Below are positions 24,464 to 38,044 of a stretch of 64,000 bases of DNA, piece by piece. The stretch's first letter is position 1. The number at the start of each line of letters is the position of its first letter. Both the position numbers and the translations under genes were made by a program. The notes beneath the pieces were generated by a model. It had not been told where the DNA came from, made no database searches, and was given only the letters and a program-made list of their open reading frames with translations. The stretch is from Paramecium sonneborni. Its lineage: Eukaryota; Ciliophora; Oligohymenophorea; Peniculida; Parameciidae. Location of the stretch: assembly GCA_905182985.1 (NCBI GenBank), contig CAJJDN010000138.1:80146-144145 (forward strand), read 5' to 3'.

Positions 24464-25679
24464 TCATTTCCTCTTTTTTCTTAAATTCTAATCCTTCAAT
24501 CCAAGTTCTTCAATTTTATTACGACAACTGTTATTATTAAAAATTAAAGAATACCTTTAAGCTGTATCATCATCTCCTTTTAGCATCAATATTTTATCCT
24601 CTCTATATATAGAATCACTTGGTAATATACATTAAGGTTCCTTCCATGGTAATATTGGATCATCTATTCTCCATAATACTTCACCATCAATCTCAAAATG
24701 TGATAACCATGATCCTGATCCTTTTGATAAAGTAAATACTTAATCTTCATCATCATCATCAGTCTTTTTAATAATATTATTTATTACATTAATTAATTTA
24801 TTAATCTTTACATCAACCAAATCTGAAAGTGGTTTCTATTACTGAGACCAAAACATCAATTTATTTTTTATTTTCTAAGCACTCCCTTCATATACATAAC
24901 TAAAATTTATTTATGCAACCAATTTATCTTATACACATTTTATTGTAAAACTATCTAATTTATTTAAAATTCGATCTCCTTTCATTACTCCATTTATTAT
25001 CATTGCAGGTACCTTTATTTCATAAACTTTTCCATCTGCAAATTTTATGTATTTTGGTTTCAGGTTTTTTCCAATAATCTATGTAAATGTTGGATGTATT
25101 TCTGCCAAAACTTCTTCTGAACCATAGATTTACCAACCATTTCCATAAATTTAATATAATGTTGTAGGAGGATCAGATTTTATAAATTCACAATAAAATG
25201 CTGTCCCATCATCTTTTACTTTTTAACATGTTTCTCCAATCATAGGATCAATAGGTGCCAATGATCTCAAATAAGTATGTGTTCCATGTAAATAGGCAAT
25301 TTCATTTGTTACAACCAACTACATTCTTTATAGAGGATCTTTGCATTTAGCCGCTTCTGTAAGATAGATGTTGGCATAATCATGATCGCTTAATCCTTAT
25401 AAATAACAAAATACAATGTTGAGCATTCATTAGCTGTTTTAGGAGCTGTTAAACAAATAGGTTTTGTAATAGTGGCTAAATTGAAATCTCCTTTTGCAAT
25501 TTTTGAACCAATTTATTTAATCATTGCTCCTGCAATCTAAAACAGCTTTGTATCATCTTCTTAATTCATATGAACACCACCTTTAAATAATGAAAAAATG
25601 GATTACCATTTTTGTGTGCCATAGGGTGCCTAGGATATTATTTATCTTTCTCAAACTTTTATCTCCAACTTTAATTCAT
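24464..25679 (-). CDS. Oxysterol-binding-protein-related lipid transfer protein, about 380 residues
   Basis: ORP proteins exchange sterols or phospholipids, often against PI4P, at membrane contacts. The ORP core is visible: RMQLVVTNEIAYLHGTHTYL, then LAPIDPMIGETCQ (family PxNPxLGET), NGWQIYG, and a charged C-terminal tail. The site matching the EQVSHHPP signature reads CEFIKSDPP, so the His pair that holds PI4P is absent. Introns inferred: 25389-25414 (26 nt, AAG) and 24528-24554 (27 nt, CAG). The N-terminus is unresolved. From ATG 25679 the frame must shift, either by a 20-nt GTT...GAG intron giving a KWQSIFSLFKGG segment, or by a 26-nt GTA...AAG intron. Both keep frame. No PH or ankyrin domain is present, so it is a short ORP. 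Confidence 0.8.
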
Positions 25680-25757
25680 AAAAATAAATTTTCAAAAACA
25701 ATCAAGAAGAAATTTAATATATTTAAAGAACAATTTAAAATAAAAAAATAAAAATTA

Positions 25758-25829
25758 TTCCGATACCGGGGATTGAACCCGGGTCCCCAGGGTGAGAACC
25801 TGATATCCTAACCACTAGACTATACCGGA
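25758..25829 (-). tRNA. tRNA-Glu (CTC)
   Basis: The minus strand folds as a full cloverleaf. It has a 7-bp acceptor stem with one G-U pair, a D-arm with AGTGGTTAGGA, an anticodon stem TCAGG/CCTGG around loop TTCTCAC (anticodon CTC), and a T-arm with GGTTCAATC (internal B box). It resembles eukaryotic tRNA-Glu closely and has no intron. It lies 78 nt upstream of the ORP start, on the same strand. GAG codons are used less than GAA in the surrounding genes. Confidence 0.96.
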
Positions 25830-25999
25830 ACTGATAAAATAAATATATTAATTTCCATTATATACGGAATCTTTTTTATTTATTATTTGTAAATCATTAA
25901 TGACTCTTCAAAAGGTTGAGAATCAATTATAGTTAAAAGAATATAATTTTTATAAATACTAAAATTTATTCTAATATATTATAATTATTTATTTGTAAT

Positions 26000-26517
26000 T
26001 CAATAATAATCAACTAATTACGCTTGATTTATAATTTTAACTTCTTTAATTAGCCCTTTGGATTTAGCTTTAAAGATTTAATTACTATGAACGAGTTTTA
26101 TTTTACATTTCTTTACTAATTAACTAGGTTTATTTTGTTAATCGTTCCCTTAATTATCTTTTTTGTACTCAAGAATTTCATCGTTATGGTTTTAATTTTA
26201 GTTTTGTATATGCTAAATAAGTATGTTCATTAATTCCATCTTTTTCAATCATTAATCAAATTCTTTTCTATTAAAATTAACAAACTATAAAACTTTTGTA
26301 TCGGTTTCTTCACTGTCAAAATTAATTAATACATTGGCTCAGCCATATAAGCGCTATCATCTTGTTATTAATCTAATTATCTATAAATCTATTCCCCTGA
26401 TGTATTTTAACTAAATTAGAAAATAGGATTACCAATCTTTAAATTTTATTAAGTACATTTATATAATTTCAACTTTTATTTTTTATTACGTTTAATCTAA
26501 TTTTTATTCATACTCAT
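26000..26517 (-). pseudogene. Possible degraded or unresolved gene of unknown function
   Basis: Fragments with protein-like composition lie in different frames of the minus strand. One starts with ATG at 26515-26517 and runs through a Gln/Asp-rich stretch containing DDSAYMAEP. A second contains EETDTKVLQFVNFNRKEF. A third, Lys/Gln-rich, ends at TGA 26000-26002. I could join the first two by a 20-nt GTA...CAG intron but found no splice that joins the rest. An open frame also extends upstream to about 26700. It may be a real gene with introns I misread, or a pseudogene. I do not recognise the family. Confidence 0.3.
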
Positions 26518-28904
26518 CTCAATAAGTAAGTAACAATTACAATAATTTATTCTGAACAAAAAGTAAAAGAGTTATTGCTTCCTGAAATCTGTTAAAATCA
26601 AAAAGGCATTCAAAAGGTGCTCTAAAGCTAACAAATAATGCTAAACTTGATTGGTTATATCAATTCCAACTACATATCCAGGAATGTCCTATACCAAAAA
26701 TCTTATTTCATATTTTGTAATTTAGAATCATAATTATATTTTTTTAATTTTATTCTATTAAATATTTTTCAGAAAAAAGTAGCACTTCTTATAAAAAGGG
26801 ACTATAATTCAAAATTCAAACACCATTTCCTATCAAATCTTAGGATTTATTTGATAAAATCATGAATACATTCTATTAATTATAATTAAAATCACTGCAC
26901 CTAAATTTTAAATATTAATTATTATGATTTTGCCATGTTCTGATTTGATCAATTTTTTAGATCAAATATCAAGTTATTCCTTTTAGTCAAGTATCATTGT
27001 AATTAATTGTAGCTGAAGTTTTTCATCCTTTTAATTATTAATATAAATTTACTTAAATATAAAAATTATTAATTTGTTATTCTTATAAAATTCTACAACT
27101 CATTATTTCGTTTGCCAAATAAACTTAATAATAGTAAATATTTTTTATTAGTTCATGTAAATTGCAAACAGATGTTCTAATATTGAAAGTAAAACAAAAA
27201 AAATTCAAAATTATCAAATATTCTTTTCTTAATAAAAAAATTGGTAAATTTCAATCGCATCTCTCGCTTCAAATCTAATTTCTAAGCAATATAAATTGCA
27301 TCATAAAATTATACTATGAATTTTAAAGAATATTCTTAAAAATTAATAAATATGTAAATACATAATTGAAATAAGAATATCTTTGATTTTTCATTAGTTA
27401 ACTAATTATTTTAGATTATTTTGTTTATATTCATATATTTATCATTTTTTGATATAAAAAAATATTATAATTATTAATAATTATATTATTATAATTTTGT
27501 AAGTATGTATTTTAGAATAAAATATAATGTAGATATGAATCCTGAGAGTGAGTTTGTATTTATTTTTGATATAATTCAAATTAAAGTGAAGATACGATCT
27601 CAAATTAATTAAATCTATATAATTCAATTAAATTTGCTCTTGAATTAAATTACTTTTAATAATCATTAAAAAAGTGAAANCATTTATATAATTTCAACTT
27701 TTATTTTTTATTACGTTTAATCTAATTTTTATTCATACTCATCTCAATAAGTAAGTAACAATTACAATAATTTATTCTGAACAAAAAGTAAAAGAGTTAT
27801 TGCTTCCTGAAATCTGTTAAAATCAAAAAGGCATTCAAAAGGTGCTCTAAAGCTAACAAATAATGCTAAACTTGATTGGTTATATCAATTCCAACTACAT
27901 ATCCAGGAATGTCCTATACCAAAAATCTTATTTCATATTTTGTAATTTAGAATCATAATTATATTTTTTTAATTTTATTCTATTAAATATTTTTCAGAAA
28001 AAAGTAGCACTTCTTATAAAAAGGGACTATAATTCAAAATTCAAACACCATTTCCTATCAAATCTTAGGATTTATTTGATAAAATCATGAATACATTCTA
28101 TTAATTATAATTAAAATCACTGCACCTAAATTTTAAATATTAATTATTATGATTTTGCCATGTTCTGATTTGATCAATTTTTTAGATCAAATATCAAGTT
28201 ATTCCTTTTAGTCAAGTATCATTGTAATTAATTGTAGCTGAAGTTTTTCATCCTTTTAATTATTAATATAAATTTACTTAAATATAAAAATTATTAATTT
28301 GTTATTCTTATAAAATTCTACAACTCATTATTTCGTTTGCCAAATAAACTTAATAATAGTAAATATTTTTTATTAGTTCATGTAAATTGCAAACAGATGT
28401 TCTAATATTGAAAGTAAAACAAAAAAAATTCAAAATTATCAAATATTCTTTTCTTAATAAAAAAATTGGTAAATTTCAATCGCATCTCTCGCTTCAAATC
28501 TAATTTCTAAGCAATATAAATTGCATCATAAAATTATACTATGAATTTTAAAGAATATTCTTAAAAATTAATAAATATGTAAATACATAATTGAAATAAG
28601 AATATCTTTGATTTTTCATTAGTTAACTAATTATTTTAGATTATTTTGTTTATATTCATATATTTATCATTTTTTGATATAAAAAAATATTATAATTATT
28701 AATAATTATATTATTATAATTTTGTAAGTATGTATTTTAGAATAAAATATAATGTAGATATGAATCCTGAGAGTGAGTTTGTATTTATTTTTGATATAAT
28801 TCAAATTAAAGTGAAGATACGATCTCAAATTAATTAAATCTATATAATTCAATTAAATTTGCTCTTGAATTAAATTACTTTTAATAATCATTAAAAAAGT
28901 GAAA
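26456..28904. repeat. 1224-bp perfect direct repeat around a single N (probable assembly duplication)
   Basis: Bases 26456-27679 recur as 27681-28904, with one N at 27680. The repeat holds mostly non-coding AT-rich DNA plus the 5' end of the doubtful minus-strand gene. As with the two other such pairs, the single N and perfect match point to unmerged contig ends, so the real distance between the tRNA and the DYRK-type kinase gene is probably about 1.2 kb shorter than shown. Confidence 0.9.
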
Positions 28905-29002
28905 CAAGAATGAAATAATAGTTAAGCTTATTAAATCTAACAAGCAATTAACCTAAAACTAAGGCTAGTATTATTCACAAAGTTTCAGACTAAAAAAAGA
29001 AA
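26518..29002. other. Mostly non-coding stretch (about half is artefactual duplication)
   Basis: Apart from the doubtful open frame near 26520-26700 (and its copy near 27745-27925), I see no supported gene. The sequence is over 75 percent A+T with short poly-A and poly-T runs. It contains the promoter of the DYRK-type kinase gene at its right end. Confidence 0.4.
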
Positions 29003-30975
<1,973 letters not shown>

Positions 30976-31002
30976 AAATTATTATATAATTTATTTTTTA
31001 AT

Positions 31003-31380
31003 ATGGGGAAGAAAAATAGGAATAGAAATTTTTCAACTAAGAAAAATTAATTCAAATAAATTAGCAGAACAAAAACAGCGGCTGTTTTTGATGAAAAAGA
31101 AAGAAAGGAATATCTAACTGGTATGTTTGGAGCTAAATAAAAAAGAAAAGAAGACTATATTAAATTAAGAAATGAAAAACATAAGAAATTTAATAAAGAA
31201 TAAAAAGCATAAATTAGAGAAGTTTATATATCAATATATTTTTAGGAAAAAAAGAAATAAATTGAAAGATTACAAAATCTTATTGATTTTAATAATTCTT
31301 TAAGTAAAACTTAAAAAACAGAAAGTATCAAAACTTCAAACAATAAAGAAGTTGAAGTAACAACTACTTTTTTTTCATGA
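31003..31380 (+). CDS. NOL12/RRP17-type nucleolar protein, 117 residues
   Basis: The NOL12/Rrp17 family are small, basic nucleolar RNA-binding proteins needed for pre-rRNA processing and large-subunit assembly. ATG 31003-31005, TGA 31378-31380, one 24-nt intron (31222-31245, GTT...TAG), 118 codons. Residues 25-45 read AAVFDEKERKEYLTGMFGAK, matching the family's conserved FDExxRxEYLTGFHKRK. A long Lys/Glu/Arg helix follows, as in NOL12. The basic N-terminus (KKNRNRNFSTKKN) is a plausible nuclear or nucleolar signal. The protein is shorter than yeast Rrp17 or human NOL12 (both just over 200 residues). The start is the only ATG upstream of the motif in frame. Confidence 0.78.
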
Positions 31381-31638
31381 ATAATTATAATATATAATTC
31401 ATTTTATATTAGAATAAAATTATCTTATTACATTTATTAGTACATAAATTCTAGAATAAAGAATAGAAATTGTATAATAATTTTTTGTTTTGTTTAGTTG
31501 ATAAATTAATTATAAATTGTATTATTTATTGAAAATGATTATAAAAATAGCGATAGTTTATCGTATAAAATGCAGAAAAATTATTAATTTTTGATTTATA
31601 TTAGAATTCATAAAATTAATATAAAATAATAATTGAAA

Positions 31639-33423
31639 ATGAGTGATTTCTTTGTATAAAATAGAAGTGAGATTTCTTAGCAAAATTAAAGTGGACATGG
31701 AAGTTTTAATGAAAAGTATGTAATTGTTGATGATTTTGATTAGTTTGGGAGCAAGTTTTGGAAAATTGCATTAGGATAATCAAAGTTTTGGTCCAAATGG
31801 AGGTGGAAGTTTTGCATAGAATTCAGGATTTATAGTATAAACTGAATAATATCGTTCTTCTGTTGGACTAGAGGATATTGCTGCCCCAATATAAATATAT
31901 GAATATTAAGAACCTTAAATATAAAAAGGAGTTTTCTTCAGGAGTAGTGGAGATTTTGAGATGCAATTTGAAGAGATAGGATTAGAAAGATTAAATATTT
32001 AACATAAAATCTAAGAGGACTCAAAAGAACATAAGGCGCCTTCTTTAGATAGTGGAATGAAAAGCAGCTAATAATCATCCCATGAATTTGATATTAAAAT
32101 TGGTATATAGTACTTATATATTTCGATTAGAATCGGGTGAATAGATAAGTTCAAAATTTAAACCTGAAGTAAAACAACTAATTAACTCAAACATCATTTA
32201 AGAAAATAAGAATTTGTTTAATGTGAATCAAGCAAAGAGCATATATACTAATAAAATTACACAATTAGTTGAATAGACCTAAAAAAAAGTAGAGTTTGCA
32301 ACCAAATCATCTCCTAGATTGTCGTAAATAAGAAATTTATTCAAATAGGAAGAGTCAACAAAAAATTTAGAGAAAATCTCCTCTAATTTCTAGAGAACAC
32401 TTTGATGTTTCATCTAATGAATTATAGTCTAGTCAAATGAGTCCTGATGGTAACATAGATCCCGTATAGTAAAAGTTAGCTAAGAATAGAGAATCTGCTA
32501 GAAATTCAAGAGCAAGAAAGAAAATTTATTATGAATTATTAGAAACTAAAGTAAAAGAACTTTAAGATGAGTTAGATAAAGTAAAAGAATCCTAAAGAAA
32601 TTAAACTAAACATACTGAAGTTTGTAATAAATTTTAAGAAAAAGTATTTTTAAATTTCTAAATCTAGTTTTAAACTTTTTTAGATTAATAATAATAATTA
32701 TTTGATAAATTAGAAACTTGTTTACTTAAAAATAAGGATAACTTTGAAATTGAAATGGTTTTAGATGCTTTAAGATATAGAACTAATTCAAATAGTTAAG
32801 AACGTAATGATGCTGCAAGATAATATTTTGACTCTATGGTTGAAGTTTGTCTACCAATTCAAACTAAATATCTTATATATGCATTAGAAAAAGATAAAGA
32901 CTTTTTTGCATAATAACCTAAGTATTAAAGATCTAATATTAGCGATTATACTGATTGGATGAAAGATGTGTTTAAGAAAACTGAAATCAAACCAGAATAA
33001 ATTATAAAAGTTAAAAAAATGAAATCTAAATTATAAAGTGTTAGGAATACAATATCAGAGTAAAATTATAATACTATCAGACTAGTTCTATACAGAATAT
33101 TAAAGTTTAATTAAAAATTATTTAAGGGGAGGCCAATAAAGTAGATTAAATGTGGCAATAACTAAAAGAATGTTTAACTCCCATTCAGTTAGGAGCATGT
33201 CTTTTGACTATGAAATAGGTAATTTATATTTATACATTCTTTCTTTAGAATGCTTTTCGTTAAGAGCTTCAAACATCTTCTATATTTATTTAGTTAAAGA
33301 ATTCTTAAATGGTAAATTCATTCATAATTTAATTAGTCAGAAGAAGATGACATTTATATCAAATCAGAAGAATCATCTGTTCCCAAAAATAGGAAACTGG
33401 TCAAAAAATCTATGTAAGAATGA
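31639..33423 (+). CDS. bZIP transcription factor, 540 residues
   Basis: Basic-leucine-zipper proteins dimerise through the zipper and bind DNA through the preceding basic helix. The basic region near residue 255 reads KLAKNRESARNSRARKK, which fits the NxxSAxxSRxRK signature, and is followed by heptad leucines (LLETKVKELQDELDKVK). Six GTA...TAG introns (31716-31743, 32103-32130, 32324-32348, 33060-33085, 33219-33248, 33312-33336) leave exactly 541 codons. The N-terminal 250 residues are Ser/Gly/Gln-rich. After the zipper comes a helical region ending MWQQLKECLTPIQLGACLL. Its LTPIQ pattern recalls the C-terminal regulatory part of some plant bZIPs, but this is only a resemblance. The acidic last 40 residues (SEEDDIYIKSEESS) could activate transcription. 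Confidence 0.87.
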
Positions 33424-35153
33424 GAAAATATTCAACTAAGTCTTTTATTTTTATATTTTGCAGTCTTATCTTTTATGCTGCTTTCTTTGTTTTTTTTTTT
33501 AATTTATATAGATTTAATTTGATAAAATATTTTTATTATTATCAAATTAATAATCTATTTAATTCATAATTATTTATTTAATTATTAATAATTATTATAT
33601 TTAATCTCTAATTTTGGAAAATGCTAATATTAATTAGTGAAAAAATCATTTTTTAAAATCTTTATAACTTAATGTGTCTTTATTTATGAATTTTAATTGG
33701 ATGATACGTTTCCTTTTAAAAAGATCTCTATAAATTATCTTTTTTTTATTTTGTTTTTTTTGAACTTATATATTCATTAAAAAAAGCTCTACTAAGTCAT
33801 ATAGTGCATCTGATCTCAAGCTTTATGAATAAATTTAGAAATTTTACTAATAAAAAACAAAAAATTAAATTTCTTATTACCAATTAAATTGAACTAAATT
33901 ATATATATATATCATTTACTGTACAAAAAAAATAACCACAATTTTAGAAAATTCAAAATGCAAAAGTATTTTCAAAGTTTTGTTAAAATTAATGATTGAA
34001 TGAATATATCTTTGTTAAGGATTAGTTAATAAATGTTTGAATTTAAAATAATATTAGAGGGGTATAAACTCGTTAATGAGTGATAAATATTTTTTAAGAT
34101 AAAATTATTTGATACTTCAATTTTGCATTCTAAATCAAAGATTTTAATATAGTTTGAATTAAAAAAGCATTATGGAAAAGAGTTAAATGTAAAAATTTTA
34201 GTTTCATTTGTTGTATGAAAAAACATAAAATATAATTTATTCCACCCATTAAGTTTTTTTTAAATATGCCTGATATACTCCTACTTATTATTGAAGAACT
34301 TTATAATTTACGATGATGATTTAATAAGAAAATTTTTATAGATAATTGTAGACGCAGTTAAAGATACAATTAATTTTGTAAAAAATGAATAAAAACTTAA
34401 TTATATTTCAAAAATTAAAGTAAAAAATTAAGTGACTAAATGTGAGAAAACTCATTAAAACGAAGATATAGAGGAATTCTAATATTACACAAATAAGATT
34501 TTATTTCAAATGGGATTAAAATTGAAAAATTATATAAAGTCATTTTAAAGGATCAAAAATCTAAATTTTTCCCAAATTTTCAAAACTATAAAAAGAATAA
34601 TAATAAAGTAATGGAACATTTCTATATGTTATAAAAAAAAAAATGAGAAATTCAGAAGGATCAGGAAAAGGTAAGGTAAAAATCTTTAAAAATTTGATTA
34701 TTCTTAAGCTAAAATAATTTTTAATGCTACTCTGTATAAATTTAAAGTAATAGTATTGATATCATCATTTGAATATTATCAAACTAATTAAAATGGATTA
34801 TTGTCTAAGATTTTTACATGAAGAGAAAAAATGAATAGAATTATTATCATAGATAATGGCATAGTTTGAATAAAAGAGGATTTTTGATTTATTTGATAGA
34901 ATTTGAAAGAATTTGAATTTGAATTAGGTAGGAAAGTAATTTTTCATAAGTTGCACATAACACTATATATGAAATTTAGAAAGAAATGTTTGCTGAAATG
35001 AATTGATGAGTGAATATTAATGATGATGATTTATTTGTATGTACAAATAATAATTGATTAATAAAAATAATTAAATAGATGAATCATGTAAGTTTAAGTT
35101 GGTAGTGCAATTTGATTTAAATACTAACTTCATATACAAATAAGTATGAATAG
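33424..35153. other. Long intergenic region, about 1.7 kb
   Basis: Very AT-rich, with no supported gene on either strand. A short frame from ATG near 34644 ends after about 50 codons and looks random. At 35031-35050 there is a perfect inverted repeat with 9-bp arms (TTATTTGTA/TACAAATAA) and a 2-nt centre, about 100 bp upstream of the next gene's start. It could be a protein-binding palindrome or chance in AT-rich DNA. Confidence 0.4.
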
Positions 35154-36657
35154 ATGAGCAATACAAACTAATAACTAGATGAAATCTTTTAGAATTTTGT
35201 TTAAATTTACTCAAACAAGTTTTAATAAAAAGAATTTGAGCAAACTTTGATTAGCTAAAAAATATTGAAACTAAGTCAAGAGAAAATGTAACAAGAGCAG
35301 TTATTGCAAACATAAGGCTAAATATTGGATAGTATTAGAGAGTAAAGAGAAAGATTGCTTTAGAAACTAGATGAAAGAGAATAAGAGTAAACAAGGATAG
35401 AAAAGGTTTTGGAGAGTAGTAATAAAAGAGAATCAGAATAACATAAATTTGAAGATCTTTAGGATGGAATATTAATGTGTAAAGAGAAATGTGTGTTGTT
35501 ATAAGAGGAAAATATAGAGTTTACTAAGTTGGCTAGTTCTTTGAGATAGGAAAACGATTAATTAAAAATTCGTTATTCATAGGTAAATAATTAGATATTA
35601 AATGTATAGGTACGCTAGACATATGATAACAATTTATTGACATTAAATGAATTACAATAACATGGTTTGAATCTAAATTATCGAATGATGAAATTTACAA
35701 AAATAATAAAAGACCTAGTTCAATTAAATCAATGTGGAATAAGTTAGAGTAGGAAAACAAAACTTGAAAACTTTGTTAGTAATTATTCATAATTGGAAGA
35801 TACATGTATAACATAATTAAATTCATTTTGAGCACCTTGAGGAATTATATAAGAATTTAGAAATATAGAGAGATAATAATTAAAACTTTAATCATGAGGT
35901 TGTAGAAAGTATTTCATAACTAATCTATATAAAAAGAGAATTAGCTTAAATAAATATGAAAGATTCTACTAGTTTGAATTCGCCAAGATAATATAACTAA
36001 GAAAAGGTGGATCCAATTTTAACATCAAATGCATTTAGATTTAAGACCCATCATAATTTGGGAGAGAAATAGATTAGACAGAGATAGATATCCAAATAAG
36101 ATAGTGATTTAAGAGCATTTTCTGAATTAGATGAAGATGATGAAATAAAATAATGCAGTTCAGATGAAGATAATAAAAATAATGAATAAATTTCTCATAA
36201 ATAACCATGGTATTTTAGATCAGCAATTCCAATTATAAGTAGTAAGAATTCAGAAAAGAAATGGGAAACTCATAGTGAGATGAAAAAACATAATAAAAAT
36301 AAACCTTCATTTGCTTCAATTTCATCAAATTCAAGTTTCAATAAAATGGGTATGATGACATTAAAGGAAGAATTTTAAAGCATTTATCAACAATAATAAT
36401 TAGATGAAGATATTAAAGAAAAGGATACTGAAATGAATGATAGTGATGAAATTCCTTAATTAATCTAATAAGAATCTATTATTTAAGATTCTACAATTAT
36501 TATAAATAGAAAATCATAATAATTAAGTAAATCAAAAGTTGAAATTGAAAACTTTCCAGAACCTATTAAAAGTGATCCATACAAAAATTTAAAAATAGCT
36601 AGTGCTTTACTGGCTACTTGTGGAATAGCAGGATGGCTTTATAGAAAGTATTTTTGA
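35154..36657 (+). CDS. Tail-anchored coiled-coil protein, 492 residues
   Basis: ATG 35154-35156 to TGA 36655-36657, with one inferred 25-nt intron (35775-35799, GTT...AAG), gives 493 codons. A further in-frame 27-nt GTA...TAG candidate near 35581 could also be spliced. Residues 1-230 are Gln/Glu/Leu coiled coil. The middle is acidic and Ser-rich (DLRAFSELDEDDE). The last 20 residues form a single hydrophobic span (IASALLATCGIAGWLY) followed by RKYF, the layout of a tail-anchored membrane protein facing the cytosol, such as golgins or SNARE-like tethers. I do not recognise the family and infer a membrane-tethering role only from architecture. Confidence 0.75.
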
Positions 36658-36689
36658 TTTTATATACCCATAATAATTAATAAATACAT

Positions 36690-38044
36690 TCACTCATCTT
36701 TGTTTCTATCCAAGAAGCTTTTACTATCATATGAAATTTATGCAAAAATTGATTTTTTAGATGTAAATAAATGAGTCAGAAGTAGAATTGCCGCAGTTCT
36801 AAAAGATATTGTTCCTATTTCCATAACTTTATGTCTAAGATATCTGGCAACAATCTAAATGGTTATTTAAAATAATAATACCAAATTAATAGTTTACAAT
36901 AATGGGAAACTAATGAAATAGAAACTACCATATATTCCAAGCATCAATATAAATTATTTAACAGCTGGATTACTCTTTTTAGAGGTATTAGATAATCCAT
37001 TAATAAAATAGATAAATTCTCCAATAAAAATAAAAGATGCTAACCAACCTACCCAACCTTCATAAGAGTGATCTTTGTAGTAAGCATCATAATCAATAAA
37101 ACCAACTCCTACAATTGTTAATTAAAAAAATGCTATTAATAATGATAAAGGCAGGAATATTTCAAAATTTTCAAATTTTGTAAAATTTATTTACCAACCC
37201 CATGATAACATGACTAAAATCATAGTTAAAGAGAATTGAGATGCAACCTATGTTAAATTATTAAGTTATACCTAAACTATTACTGAAATCACATGTAATG
37301 CCAAAACACCTTATCCATTATAACTGTACACCCATAAATGTAATAAGTTTAAACCATAAGAGATAGTTTCAAGGAAAAGAGTGACAATCAAAAGAAACAA
37401 TGCCAAACTAAATTCTTCATATTTCTCATGTCGTTAAACTATATAATAGACGTTATAAGCAAGCATTATAATGTCAACCAAAACTACCACAATCATAAAA
37501 TAATGAATTCCAAACTGTTCAACAGAGAATTCAGTCTTGTCAACATTCCTTACATGAATATCCACTTCAAATTTAAGTTTTCTATACTACTCGTCTTTAA
37601 ATTCATCTCTTAATCTTCGATGGCAATCTGATATAGTATAATACCACATATGAGCTCTTAATTTGGCTTTAATATTCCCTTAGAATACTTGTGAATATTC
37701 TCCATTTCCAGGTACCTAAATAGTCTCTTTTCGTTTAGCTAAATCAGCTCTCTAATGAAATTAGTTTCAATTTTATTTACTTCACATGGTGGCTTTTCTA
37801 ATACTTCAGGCCATTATTCATCCAAATGCAACTCAAAAAGAATTGGGTATGATCTCTCCCTCATCTCTTCTGATTCTAATCCAACGATTCTGAATTTAAT
37901 ATGATAGGACAGACTTCCAACTTCAGCTCCAAATTTTGTCAGATATTCCCAGTCTGACATCTATCTAATTCGAAAACTCTTCTGAACACTCTTAGTTTCA
38001 CTTAAATTCAAAAATATGCACAATAGTATCAAAAACTTATACAT
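36690..38044 (-). CDS. GPR180/TMEM145-type seven-pass membrane protein, 441 residues
   Basis: This family (intimal-thickness-related receptor, 'rhodopsin-like GPCR transmembrane domain') has an extracellular N-terminal domain and seven helices; ligands are mostly unknown. ATG 38042-38044, TGA 36690-36692, one 29-nt intron (37752-37780), 442 codons. A signal peptide is visible (MYKFLILLCIFLNLSE), then about 165 lumenal residues ending in AHMWYYTISDC, close to the family's WYFAxSxC. Seven hydrophobic segments follow, starting FGIHYFMIVVVLVDIIMLAY. Acidic and glycine residues in FIDYDAYYKDHSYEGWVGW recall the family core. The tail is short and polar. A truncated false copy of the N-terminal half occurs at 38638-39279. 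After removing the artefactual repeat, the next gene's stop lies only 22 nt upstream. Confidence 0.8.

Noticed and set aside
33900..33912. Possible telomeric or transposon end repeats
   Set aside because: Only short AT dinucleotide runs; no C4A2/C3A3 telomere repeats, transposase frames or terminal inverted repeats were seen anywhere in the window.
34644..34800. Short ORF beginning MRNSEGSGKG
   Set aside because: It ends within about 55 codons after a random-looking stretch of Leu, Ile and Lys; no support for a gene.
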